A stretch of DNA of 52,449 nucleotides from Candidatus Latescibacterota bacterium (GTDB taxonomy: Bacteria; Latescibacterota; UBA2968; UBA8231), in assembly GCA_022827165.1 (NCBI GenBank), contig JAJDTN010000028.1, positions 1 to 52,449 on the forward strand, read 5' to 3'. Positions within the stretch are counted from its first letter, which is position 1. Each line of letters starts with the position of its first letter. The notes under the pieces were generated by a model that had not been told where the DNA came from, did no database searches, and saw only the letters and a program-made list of their open reading frames with translations. A program made the translations under genes and the position numbers. Shown in pieces: positions 42,004-49,981 of this stretch.

Positions 42004-43197
42004 CTAATCGTCGGAACGCGTCTTGCCGCGGGTCAGGCCGCGGTCGAAGCTGGGGCGGACCAGTTCCGTCAGGACAGGAGGAAGCTCCCCGCGCCGGGCC
42101 TTCAGCGCCCACACGGGCGGCACCTCCCAAGGGGGCTGGGCGCTCCCGTCGGTCCATGGCTTCCGGTAGCAGAACAAGGAGCACAGGCGGGTCTGCCTGC
42201 CGGCAGCCTTGGGCGCCACCCCGTGGGCGGCGTGGGACAGGCAGCAGACCACCGAGCCCTCCGGCAGGGCGAGATGCTCCATCTCGAGGGGTCGCCCGGT
42301 GACCGGGTGGGACCGGCCGTCGAGCCAGCCGCGGGCCATCTCCGCGTCCGTCGCCGCGCGGCATCCCTCCGGGTCGCGGAAAAGGTGGCTGCCGCGGATG
42401 ATCTTGAGGCCGCCGTCGTCCCCGGCGTCGAAACCGTTCAGGTAGCAGAGGGTCAGGAGCAGGTTCGGCTGCCGGTCGTACTCGTCCGGGAGGATCGTGC
42501 CGCGGTCGCAGCCGGCGCCGAGCCGATGGCTGTGCCAGGCCCCGCCGGGGTAGCCGGGGGGACGCGATAGCAGCTGGTTGTGGTCGAAGTAGACGGTGGC
42601 GCTGCCGAGGCAGAGGCGCTGCAGGGCGAGCATGTCCGGGTGGGTGAGGACCTCGGCCAGGAAGGGCAGATGGCCGGCCGGGAAATACTCGGCGAAGACC
42701 GAGTGCAGCCTCAGGGTGAGGACCCCGGCGGCGTCGGTGCCCTGGGGCACTTTCTGGCTGCCCCCGAGGGCCTTTTCCAGGTGCGCGCCGGGAACCCTCT
42801 CCTCCGGAGGCCGGCGGCCGAGGCCGTGCCAGTCGATGGTCGACCAGTCGGCCCGGAGCAGCGTGTCGTTGAGGTGCTGTCCCCGTGCGAGCGCCGCCAG
42901 CCATCGCTGGCGGGCCCTCGGCCTGACGACCCCTTCGAAGACTGCGTAGCCGTCCCGGAGGAAGCCGCCGCGGTCGAACTGCTCCTCCACCGCCGCCAGG
43001 TCGAGCAGGTCGTCACGGGCGGCTTCCATGTCGTTCCAGTCGCCCGCCGACCACTCCACCGGAGAGCGGGGGTTAGCGAGGAAGTCCGGCCGGGTCGCCC
43101 GGGCGAGACGGGCGGACGGCCCTTCGAGCACCCGCGCCGCAGCCGGGTCGCTCACCCCGGCCAGGAGAGGGTTCCTCGGCATCGTCTCGGCGGCCAT
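42004..43197 (-). CDS. Large PhyH-like dioxygenase family protein with HxH in place of HxD
   Basis: A 397-residue protein, longer than the other PhyH members here because of a 75-residue N-terminal extension and extra loops. The PhyH core is recognisable in FLRDGYAVFEGVV, GGLKIIRGSHLFRDP and the distal SHAAHGVAPKAAGRQTRLCSLF with His and Arg. The proximal motif is AWHSHRLG (H222-S-H224) instead of HxD, so a His would replace the carboxylate ligand. ATG at 43197 has GGAGGA 9 nt upstream and is preferred over 43215. It starts 4 bp after the amidohydrolase stop, so the two are an operon. Activity is uncertain. Confidence 0.72.
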   Translation of the reverse strand: MAAETMPRNPLLAGVSDPAAARVLEGPSARLARATRPDFLANPRSPVEWSAGDWNDMEAARDDLLDLAAVEEQFDRGGFLRDGYAVFEGVVRPRARQRWLAALARGQHLNDTLLRADWSTIDWHGLGRRPPEERVPGAHLEKALGGSQKVPQGTDAAGVLTLRLHSVFAEYFPAGHLPFLAEVLTHPDMLALQRLCLGSATVYFDHNQLLSRPPGYPGGAWHSHRLGAGCDRGTILPDEYDRQPNLLLTLCYLNGFDAGDDGGLKIIRGSHLFRDPEGCRAATDAEMARGWLDGRSHPVTGRPLEMEHLALPEGSVVCCLSHAAHGVAPKAAGRQTRLCSLFCYRKPWTDGSAQPPWEVPPVWALKARRGELPPVLTELVRPSFDRGLTRGKTRSDD

Positions 43198-43201
43198 GCT
43201 C

Positions 43202-44053
43202 TCAGCTCCTCCCATGGAAGAAGAAGCCCTCCGCCGTCCCCCAGAGGATCGCCTCCTTCTCGTCCTGGCCGAGGAAGCTCGCGTGGTCGCGGATCAGGGC
43301 CACCGCCGCCGGATAGTCCGTCATGGGATCCTCCATGGTGATCGGTCCGCCGCTGTCGCTCTCCCACATGCAGCGATCGGCCCCGTAGGCCTCCACGACG
43401 CGCTGAATGAGGGGGAGCGTGTCGAGGTAGGGAGCACGCCGGGAGCAAAGGGCCTGAAGCGGTCCGATCTTGACCATCACCTTCGGGTGCCTGGCGAAGC
43501 GGAGCAGGGCCGCGAGATCCTCCTCGCTGTAGTCCGCTTCCCTGATGCCGACGTGGCAGACGTGGTCGAGAATCACCGGTGTCTCCGGATAGCGGGTGCA
43601 GAGGCGGTCGAGGGCGGGCAGCCGATCGACGCGCATGTTGAAGCTGATGGCCAGGTCGTGGTCCGCGCCGGTGGAGAACAGTTTCTCGAAGGCCGGGTGG
43701 TCGAGTTCCGACGGAGGCTCCCGGAAGGCGCGGCACCCCTTCCCCGCGAGCTCGAGCATGGTCCGGTCCGGGGCGGGGTCGTCGAGGCTGACGATCCCGG
43801 TGCCGGAAAACGTCCCGGGGTCGCCGGCGATCAGGTCGAGGATGTAGCGGTGATCCGTCCCGTACCAGGTCATCTGCACGAGGTTGATGCGAACGTCGCC
43901 GACGGCGCGGCTGTAGCGGAAGTACTCCTCGGGGGTGAAGGTGGGGAGCCAGAGGTCCTCCTTCTTGATCCCCGGGGCCAGCGGGTAGCGGGTGAAGTCA
44001 TCGGTCCAGACGTGGATGTGGGCATCGATGATTCTGTGGGCTGACGGGGGCAT
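43202..44053 (-). CDS. Amidohydrolase-2 family protein, paralogue of 24254-25123
   Basis: A 283-residue TIM-barrel hydrolase beginning IIDAHIHVWTDDFTRYPLAPG with the HxH metal pair. It continues with MTWYGTDHRYILDLI, VILDHVCHVG, VMVKIGPLQAL and CMWESDSGGP. Many of these match the protein at 24254 almost word for word. ATG at 44053 is preferred because CGGAG is 9 nt upstream; the ATG at 44062 directly abuts that site. It lies between the SGNH hydrolase and a PhyH-like protein, mirroring the amidohydrolase/PhyH association at 24-26 kb. The reaction is unknown. Confidence 0.83.
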   Translation of the reverse strand: MPPSAHRIIDAHIHVWTDDFTRYPLAPGIKKEDLWLPTFTPEEYFRYSRAVGDVRINLVQMTWYGTDHRYILDLIAGDPGTFSGTGIVSLDDPAPDRTMLELAGKGCRAFREPPSELDHPAFEKLFSTGADHDLAISFNMRVDRLPALDRLCTRYPETPVILDHVCHVGIREADYSEEDLAALLRFARHPKVMVKIGPLQALCSRRAPYLDTLPLIQRVVEAYGADRCMWESDSGGPITMEDPMTDYPAAVALIRDHASFLGQDEKEAILWGTAEGFFFHGRS

Positions 44054-44081
44054 GTTGTCCATCTCCGGCCGAGGGCGGCGG

Positions 44082-45233
44082 TCAAGGGTCGAGGGACGGG
44101 GCGAGGTGGCGGGTCAGGATCCGCGCCGACAGCTCGTGGCCGAGGGCGGTGAAGTGTCCGTAGCCGCCCCGGTAGATCTCCCGGCCCTCCTCGATGTGCT
44201 CGATGAACCGCTCCCGGGGATGGACGTGATCGATCCGCAGCTGCGCCAATGCGTCCAGAACCCGGGACTCGATGAACTCCTTGTCCCTGCGGAATACGGG
44301 CAGGGGCGCGCCCGGATCACGGCGGTGGCGGCGGATGTCGATGACGTCCCGCACCAGCAGGGGATCGGGGATCAGGTACACGAGGAGGCCGATCCGCTGC
44401 TGCTGCAGGTGGGCGGCGATCCCGTCCAGCAGCCGCCGGGCCAGGGAGGTCATTCCCGCCAGGTGGCCATCGGTGGTCCGGGTTTCGGGTGAGGCGATCA
44501 TGCCCGCCCCGCGGGCCAGGGCCGCGATCTCCGGGCGGGTCTTGACCCCGTACATCCAGACCAGCCGGGCGCTGGCGGAGCGCGCCAGGACGTTGTCGCG
44601 CAGCCAGAACCGCGGGGTGTACGGAGGCGCCGGGGAGTAGACCAGGGAGTCGCCCACCACCTCGAAGCGGGGGACCGAGGCCGAGGCCAGAGGAGCGTAG
44701 TTGTCCTGGAGGTCGTTGCCGAGGAACAGGACGAGGACCACCGCGTCCGGCCTCCAGTCCGCGGCGCGTTCGCGAACGCTGAGGAAGTGCGACCCCAGGC
44801 CATAGCCGTGAACGCCCCAGTTCAGGGCCTCCACCCTTCCCCCGCCGCCTCGCGACAGGTTCCGCGCCAGTCGCTGGGAGAAGTTCTCGTCGATCCCGGC
44901 CTGGTAGGCCTCGAGGAACGAGTCACCGAGAAAGAGGATGCGCCGGGTGCCCGGGGACGGGGCCATGGCGCGCTCGTGATCGTGGTATCCCAGGCGGTTG
45001 GTCCTCACCCGGCGCGCCTCCCCTTCCATCTCCCGGGTCCAGGCGATGTCGAGGTGAGGCCGGCCGCGGAAGCCGAGGAGCGCGTCGTACCGCAGCGTCG
45101 GCGGCTCGAGGGGGACGACCAGGGGCAGCAGAGCCTCCGCCAGGACCAGGACCACCGCGACGGAGAGGAGGGCGGCGGCGGCCCTGGCGGTCCAGCGGCC
45201 CAGGGCGGGCCACCTCGAGGCTTCCCCGTCCAT
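44082..45233 (-). CDS. SGNH/GDSL-type hydrolase with N-terminal membrane anchor
   Basis: A 383-residue esterase-like protein. Residues 18-40 form a hydrophobic segment (AAAALLSVAVVLVLAEALLPL), so it is probably anchored in the inner membrane facing the periplasm. The SGNH blocks are readable: LFLGDSFLEAY with S105, NWGVHGYG, LFLGNDLQDN and a C-terminal GHFTALGH with the Asp/His pair nearby. Such proteins often remove or add acyl groups on polysaccharides. It is followed by the amidohydrolase at 43202 and preceded by the PIG-L gene 41 bp away, on the same strand. Confidence 0.85.
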   Translation of the reverse strand: MDGEASRWPALGRWTARAAAALLSVAVVLVLAEALLPLVVPLEPPTLRYDALLGFRGRPHLDIAWTREMEGEARRVRTNRLGYHDHERAMAPSPGTRRILFLGDSFLEAYQAGIDENFSQRLARNLSRGGGGRVEALNWGVHGYGLGSHFLSVRERAADWRPDAVVLVLFLGNDLQDNYAPLASASVPRFEVVGDSLVYSPAPPYTPRFWLRDNVLARSASARLVWMYGVKTRPEIAALARGAGMIASPETRTTDGHLAGMTSLARRLLDGIAAHLQQQRIGLLVYLIPDPLLVRDVIDIRRHRRDPGAPLPVFRRDKEFIESRVLDALAQLRIDHVHPRERFIEHIEEGREIYRGGYGHFTALGHELSARILTRHLAPSLDP

Positions 45234-45274
45234 CCGCCCTCGGCGTCACCCCGGCCCGGGCATCAGGGCGCGGA

Positions 45275-45910
45275 TCAGAGTCTCCATCGGATCACCTCGA
45301 AGCTCTCCGCGAAGGCTTCTCCGATCTGTCCTCCCCGTGTCCGGGCCCAGCTGAGGATGAACTCGTCGTTGACGTAGTGCCGGCCCAACTGGGAGTAGTA
45401 GCACTTCAACGCCTGCAGCTTCGTCCGCATGTGGTCCTCCGTGACGACGCAGAAGGCGTTGGTGTTGAAGGTCAGGTTGTTCCACGGCACCTCGTAGCCG
45501 AGAAGGCTGGTCTTCTTGAAGGCGCGAAAGCCCTCCTGGGCCACCACCTGGTGGTCCTGGTGGGTATCGTTCGGCGAAGGGATGAAGACGAGGTCGGGAT
45601 CGTACTCGTTGTTGAGAGCCACCATCCGTTCGAGAATCTCCTGCCGGTGGCTGGGGAAATGGCGTACCGGGAATCTCTCCACGACCAGGTCCTCCGGCCC
45701 GATGCCCAGGACGGAGGTCGCTTTCGATACCTCCGTCGCCAGGATGTCCCGGGGCAGGTCGTCGGAGACCGACTCCTCCGAGATGGAGAAGGCGACATAC
45801 CTGACCCGGACTCCGTCGCTGATCAACCGCGCCATCGTGGCGCCGCAACCGAACTCACCGTCATCCGTATGGGGGGCGAGGACCAGTACCCTCCGGGCCT
45901 GCTCGATCAC
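45275..45910 (-). CDS. PIG-L family (LmbE-like) zinc deacetylase
   Basis: A 211-residue Zn-dependent deacetylase of the GlcNAc-PI/mycothiol/bacillithiol type. The zinc motif PHTDDGE lies at residues 13-19 (H14, D17), and PNDTHQDHQ supplies the second His cluster. It probably removes an acetyl group from an N-acetylated sugar. GTG at 45910 has GGAG 8 nt upstream. It lies between a sugar-nucleotide epimerase gene and an SGNH hydrolase, which suggests a role in modifying a cell-surface or secondary glycan. No glycosyltransferase is adjacent, so thiol-cofactor biosynthesis cannot be excluded. Confidence 0.87.
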   Translation of the reverse strand: MIEQARRVLVLAPHTDDGEFGCGATMARLISDGVRVRYVAFSISEESVSDDLPRDILATEVSKATSVLGIGPEDLVVERFPVRHFPSHRQEILERMVALNNEYDPDLVFIPSPNDTHQDHQVVAQEGFRAFKKTSLLGYEVPWNNLTFNTNAFCVVTEDHMRTKLQALKCYYSQLGRHYVNDEFILSWARTRGGQIGEAFAESFEVIRWRL

Positions 45911-46021
45911 GCGTCATTCTCCATGGCCAGTGGGCCTCCCGAACCGGCGGGAAGATCGGCGAAGAGGGGAGCGGGGGGCATGGGAGTACCGAAGGACGGA
46001 TGGAACGCCGGGGGCGCCTCT

Positions 46022-46978
46022 TCAGGTGCCCGGTCGGCCGTTGAGGCCGTGCTCGCGGAACCAGGCCACGGTGCGCTCGAGTCCCTCGCGGGCGGCCACC
46101 GCCGGCTCGTAGCCCAGCAGCCGCTGCGCCTTCTCGGTGGAGGCCAGGGTCTTGGCCACGTCTCCCGGCCTTTCGGGCCCATAGCGGATGTCGCCGTCCA
46201 CGTCGGTCAGGTCACGCAGCACCTCGATCACCTCGTTCAGCGTCCAGCATGCGCCGCAGGCGACGTTGAAGGACTCGCCGGAGGCCCCCTCGGCCGTGGC
46301 GGCGCGCAGGTTGGCGTCGACCACGTTGTCGACGAAAGTCCAGTCCCGGGCGATGGAGCCGTCTCCGTACACCGTCAGGCGCCGGCCCTCGAGCAGCCCG
46401 GTGGTGAAGATGGCCACGAAGGCGGCGTAGTCCGACATGGGATCCATGCGGGGGCCGAAGACGTTGAAGTAGCGCAGGGAGACGGTCTCGAGACCATGGA
46501 GACGGGTGAAGACCTTGCAGTACTTCTCCCCCGCCAGCTTCGAGACCGCGTACGGCGACATCGGGTCGGTGCCGGCTTCTTCCCGCAGCGGGAAGTCGTC
46601 GAGATCGCCGTACACCGAGGAGGACGACGCGTTCACCACCCGCCTTACCCCCGATTCCCGAGCCGCCTGGAGCACGTTGAGGGTGCCGCCCACGTTGACC
46701 TCGTTCGTGGACAGCGGGTCGTCGACCGACCGGGGAACCGAGCTGAGGGCCGCCTGGTGGAGGACGTAGTGGGCGCCGTCAAAGGCGCGGCGGAGGTCGT
46801 CGAGCCGGCGCAGATCCCCTTCGATCAGCTCGATGCGGCCGAGGAGAGGCTCCAGGTTGTCGCGCCGGCCCGTGGAGAAATCGTCGAAGACGCGGACCTG
46901 CTCCCCGCCCTCGAGCAGTGCCTCCACGAGATGGGAACCGATGAAGCCGGCGCCTCCGGTGACTACGTACAAGGCCAT
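46022..46978 (-). CDS. NAD-dependent sugar-nucleotide epimerase/dehydratase
   Basis: A 318-residue short-chain dehydrogenase of the extended type, resembling UDP-glucose 4-epimerase or WbpP-like enzymes. It has YVVTGGAGFIGSHL (NAD binding), ASSSSVYG with the catalytic Ser/Thr region, YAVSKLAGEKY with the YxxxK pair, and RYFNVFGPRMDPMSDYAA. ATG at 46978 directly precedes the Rossmann strand; a TTG at 47008 would add ten non-conserved residues. A minus-strand TTGACT lies at 47034-47039 without a good -10. It heads a minus-strand run with PIG-L and SGNH genes. The exact sugar nucleotide is unknown. Confidence 0.87.
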   Translation of the reverse strand: MALYVVTGGAGFIGSHLVEALLEGGEQVRVFDDFSTGRRDNLEPLLGRIELIEGDLRRLDDLRRAFDGAHYVLHQAALSSVPRSVDDPLSTNEVNVGGTLNVLQAARESGVRRVVNASSSSVYGDLDDFPLREEAGTDPMSPYAVSKLAGEKYCKVFTRLHGLETVSLRYFNVFGPRMDPMSDYAAFVAIFTTGLLEGRRLTVYGDGSIARDWTFVDNVVDANLRAATAEGASGESFNVACGACWTLNEVIEVLRDLTDVDGDIRYGPERPGDVAKTLASTEKAQRLLGYEPAVAAREGLERTVAWFREHGLNGRPGT

Positions 46979-47070
46979 GGGTCGATCGTCGTTTCGGGGA
47001 TACCGCAAAGAACAACACGGCCGGCGAAAGGCAAGTCAAGCTCGAATCCCGATTGAGGAAGTCCACCCTA

Positions 47071-48594
47071 TTGCTTATATCGAAAAGCATGCGAGCCTGT
47101 CGCAACTCGGTGCGGCCCTTGGCCATGGGGGGCCTCCTGGGGTGCCTCCTCACAGTCCCCGCTCACGGGGACGAGCCCTCCGACGCTGTAGCCGCGGTCC
47201 CGGACACCCTGACGCTGCCGGAGTGCCTGGTCCTGGCCTATCGAAACAACCTCGACCACAGGATCGACCTGGCGACTCTGGCCGCCGGCCAGGAACGCCT
47301 GCGCGCTGCCCGCGCCCCATTCGAGGCCAACGTCAACGCCGACCTGACCCTGCCCAGCTACAGCGAGAGGCGGGACGTCATCGACAACGAGGCCCTGCTG
47401 GCCCGCATCCGCCAGGAGGATACGCGCCTCGACTACGAGGGCCGGCTCAGCCTGTCCCAGAGGTTCCGGAACATCGGCGAGTTCTCGCTCATCGGCTCCG
47501 GGTTTCGCAACGACTTCAGCTCCAATCGGCGCCAGGACTTTCGCGAATACAGCGCCGATCTGAGCCTGGCCTACGAGCAGGAGATTCTGACCGATCCCGA
47601 GGAGGAGCTCCAACTGCGTACGGCCGAGCTGTCCTACGCCGCGGCTCTCTCCACCCTGCAACGGCAGCGGGTCCAGCTCGAGTCCCGGGTGGTCAACGCC
47701 TACTACGACTTGGTCCAGGGCGTCCGTCAGCTGGAGATCCAGAAACAGCGGCTCGATCAGTCCCAGGCCGCCCTCGAGCTGGCAAGGCGCAAGTTCGAGA
47801 TCGGCCTCATCGCCGAGGTCGAGGCGCTGCGGCTCGAGGTCGACGAGTTGCGCGCCCAGGCGGAGTACGCCGAGGCGGCGACCCGGATCGAGTCCCGGCG
47901 CGACGCCCTCCGGCAGGTCCTGGCCATGGACGTCGAGACCCCGCTGGCGGTGAGCACCAGGGTCGACTTCACCATCCTGGCCGTCGCCGAGGAGACCGCC
48001 GTTGCCGTCGCCCTGGTGCGGCGCACCGACATGGAGCAGCAACGCCTGCGGCAGCGGATCGCCCGGCTGGACCTGAAGCGAACCGCCCAGAGCCTGGGTC
48101 CGTCCGCCTCGCTGAGCGCCCGGGTCAATCTGACCGGCCGCGGACCCGACCCCTACGACGTGGGCCGGACGCTGGAGCGCAGCCTCATCTCGGCCAACAT
48201 CCGCGTGGGCCTGCCCCTCGTCGACGGCGGCCGGCGCCGGGGCCGGGTGCGTCAGGCGGAGATCGACCTGGAGCAGAGGGAGCTCACGGCGGAGCAGGTG
48301 CGCCAGCAGGTGGTGCTGGAGGTACGGGAGGCGGTGCGCTCGGTGCAGGAAGCGGAGCGCCAGATCCGGCTGTTGAACTCAGCCCTGGAGGTGGCGGAGC
48401 GGACCTTCGAGGTGGAGCAGAGCCGGTTCGAGCTCGGCCTGGCCAACAGCCAGGAGCTTCTCGACGCCCAGACCGACCTCACCCAGGCGCGCACCTCGGC
48501 GCTCAACGCCGTGGTCTCCTACCAGAGGGCCCTGCAGGATCTGCGGCTGGCGACGATGGCGGAACCGCAGGAGCTGGTGGCCGGGGACGGTTAG
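47071..48594 (+). CDS. TolC-family outer-membrane efflux protein
   Basis: About 507 residues including a signal peptide (basic n-region MRACRNSVRPL, hydrophobic GGLLGCLLTV, cleavage near PAHG). The mature part has two halves of long amphipathic helices typical of TolC/OMF proteins: LTLPECLVLAYRNN at the start, AYYDLVQGVRQLEIQKQRLDQ, then LVDGGRRRGRVRQAEIDLEQ and FELGLANSQELLDAQTDLTQA. TTG at 47071 has GAGGAAG 8-9 nt upstream; ATG at 47089 and TTG at 47053 are alternatives. No RND or MFP partner is adjacent. It is divergent from the epimerase gene. Confidence 0.88.
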   Translation: MLISKSMRACRNSVRPLAMGGLLGCLLTVPAHGDEPSDAVAAVPDTLTLPECLVLAYRNNLDHRIDLATLAAGQERLRAARAPFEANVNADLTLPSYSERRDVIDNEALLARIRQEDTRLDYEGRLSLSQRFRNIGEFSLIGSGFRNDFSSNRRQDFREYSADLSLAYEQEILTDPEEELQLRTAELSYAAALSTLQRQRVQLESRVVNAYYDLVQGVRQLEIQKQRLDQSQAALELARRKFEIGLIAEVEALRLEVDELRAQAEYAEAATRIESRRDALRQVLAMDVETPLAVSTRVDFTILAVAEETAVAVALVRRTDMEQQRLRQRIARLDLKRTAQSLGPSASLSARVNLTGRGPDPYDVGRTLERSLISANIRVGLPLVDGGRRRGRVRQAEIDLEQRELTAEQVRQQVVLEVREAVRSVQEAERQIRLLNSALEVAERTFEVEQSRFELGLANSQELLDAQTDLTQARTSALNAVVSYQRALQDLRLATMAEPQELVAGDG

Positions 48595-48610
48595 CCGTCC
48601 GCGCGGGGCC

Positions 48611-49099
48611 TCAGTCCTTGTCGTTGTTGTCCATCAGGGGGTGGGAGAACTCCTCGCCGTCCTGGAAGATGGCGCGCCGGGGCCGCAGCTTCGTGTAGGT
48701 GGGGATGCGGTTCTGTTCCTGCGCCTCCTGGCAGGCGACACAGAGGCGCGCCGTGGGCAATGCCTCGAGCCGCATCTTGGGGATGAAGGGGCATCCCTCG
48801 CACAGGTTCAGGGGCGTTTCCAGGCAGGCCTCGCACTCGCCGTAGGTGCCGGTCTCCAGCTTCTCCAGGGCCAGCGTGATCTCCTCGAGCTCGCGGCGCT
48901 CGGTATCGCCGAGGGCGACGAGCAACTCCATGGCGCCAGCCTCCACGGCCCGGTCGAGGTCGTCGGCCTTGGGATCCTGCAGGGTGTCGATCTCCTGCTC
49001 GGTGCCGTCGAGGTCGTCCAGGATGTCGGACCGCCGCGCGAGGAGGTACTTCTTCATCTTCTCGCGGTCCCGCTTGTTCAGTGCTACCCGTTTCGCCAT
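48611..49099 (-). CDS. DksA/TraR C4-type zinc-finger protein with extra CxxC
   Basis: A 162-residue protein that probably binds the RNA polymerase secondary channel. A long coiled-coil region (residues about 10-82) precedes GTYGECEAC (C89, C92). The matching pair is C120 and C123 in ARLCVACQ. The usual short link is expanded to hold another pair, C100-E-G-C103. The family consensus RLxAxPxAxxCxxCQ is otherwise kept. The tail after residue 125 is polar. It is convergent with the TolC gene and 16 bp downstream of the UVR-motif gene on the same strand, so these two may be co-transcribed. Confidence 0.87.
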   Translation of the reverse strand: MAKRVALNKRDREKMKKYLLARRSDILDDLDGTEQEIDTLQDPKADDLDRAVEAGAMELLVALGDTERRELEEITLALEKLETGTYGECEACLETPLNLCEGCPFIPKMRLEALPTARLCVACQEAQEQNRIPTYTKLRPRRAIFQDGEEFSHPLMDNNDKD

Positions 49100-49115
49100 T
49101 CCCCCGCCTCTCCCC

Positions 49116-49886
49116 CTACCGTGGCCCGTGGGCCCGGCCGGTTTCCATCTCCTTGAGCCGGTCCCGCAGTGACGCGGCCAGCTCGAACTCCTCCTCCTCC
49201 ACCGCGGCCTCCAGGTCGACCCGCAGCTGCTCGCTGCGCGACCGGGGCCGGTTGCTCTCGACCTCCTGCTCCCAGTCGCGCAGGAAGACCAGCTCGGTGC
49301 AGGTCTCCATGGCCTCCGGATCGCCGAGGTTCCTCAGGATGCCTTCCACCTCGGTGATGCCCGTGCGAATGACGGCAAGGGCCTCGCCGTGGTCCTCCTT
49401 ATCCAGGTGCTTCAGGGCCCGCGCCTGGATGCGGTGGGCGGTGACGAAGACCCGGTACTGGTCCCGGATCTGCCGGTCTTCCTCGTGCTCGCCGAACTCC
49501 CCGCACAAATCGAGAATGCCAAGGTTGTGCACAGCGTCCTGCTCGGCCAGCTCGTACTGCTTCAGCTCGAAGAAGCTGATGCGGCGCCAGTAGTACTGCA
49601 TCGCCTCCTGGCCGAGGGCCCAGCAGTCCTCCCGACCCAGCACGAAGGGTTCGGAGCTCCCGGAGGACCGGTGGCGCCGGCGCTCGGCCCGGTAGTGGTC
49701 GAGCAGCGACGGCTGGTCGTGCACGATGGCCCCGTCGGGGCGCCCCGACCACTCCAGTTGCATGATGCCCAAGTCCATGCGGATCTGGATCAGATCGCGC
49801 CCGTCCTCGGAGGTGATCTTGCGGACGCGCAGCTCTCCGGGCTCGTAGGTCCAGGCCTTGAGGATGCGGCTGATGTCGTCGGTCAT
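49116..49886 (-). CDS. UVR-motif (UvrB/UvrC) containing protein
   Basis: A 256-residue protein with a C-terminal UVR motif: LRVDLEAAVEEEEFELAASLRDRLKEM. The middle (SFFELKQYELAEQDAVHNLGILDLC and following helices) is helical and TPR-like, and the N-terminus begins ILKAWTYEPGELRVRKI. There is no nuclease domain. UVR motifs mediate UvrB-UvrC contact and also occur in McsA-like stress proteins, but no CxxC clusters of McsA are seen. ATG at 49886 fits the consensus promoter upstream. The DksA-like gene follows 16 bp later. Its function is unknown. Confidence 0.8.
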   Translation of the reverse strand: MTDDISRILKAWTYEPGELRVRKITSEDGRDLIQIRMDLGIMQLEWSGRPDGAIVHDQPSLLDHYRAERRRHRSSGSSEPFVLGREDCWALGQEAMQYYWRRISFFELKQYELAEQDAVHNLGILDLCGEFGEHEEDRQIRDQYRVFVTAHRIQARALKHLDKEDHGEALAVIRTGITEVEGILRNLGDPEAMETCTELVFLRDWEQEVESNRPRSRSEQLRVDLEAAVEEEEFELAASLRDRLKEMETGRAHGPR

Positions 49887-49952
49887 GAAGGTTGGAAGGG
49901 GCGGCTCGGCGCGCGGCGCGTGGAGGGAGAGCCGCCGGAAAAAAGGCGCGCT

Positions 49953-49981
49953 ATAATAGCCGGCGGCCCGGCCGAAGTCAA
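49953..49981 (-). promoter_or_regulatory. Strong sigma-70 promoter for the UVR/DksA pair
   Basis: On the minus strand TTGACT (49981-49976), exactly 17 bp, TATTAT (49958-49953). Each hexamer matches the consensus at five of six bases. The -35 overlaps the TGA (49980-49978) of the HEAT-repeat gene upstream. The start near 49946 gives a leader of about 60 nt. Confidence 0.75.

Noticed and set aside
47040..47056. CTCGAATCCCG, resembling a tRNA T-arm
   Set aside because: No pairing acceptor stem, anticodon arm or CCA end can be drawn around it.
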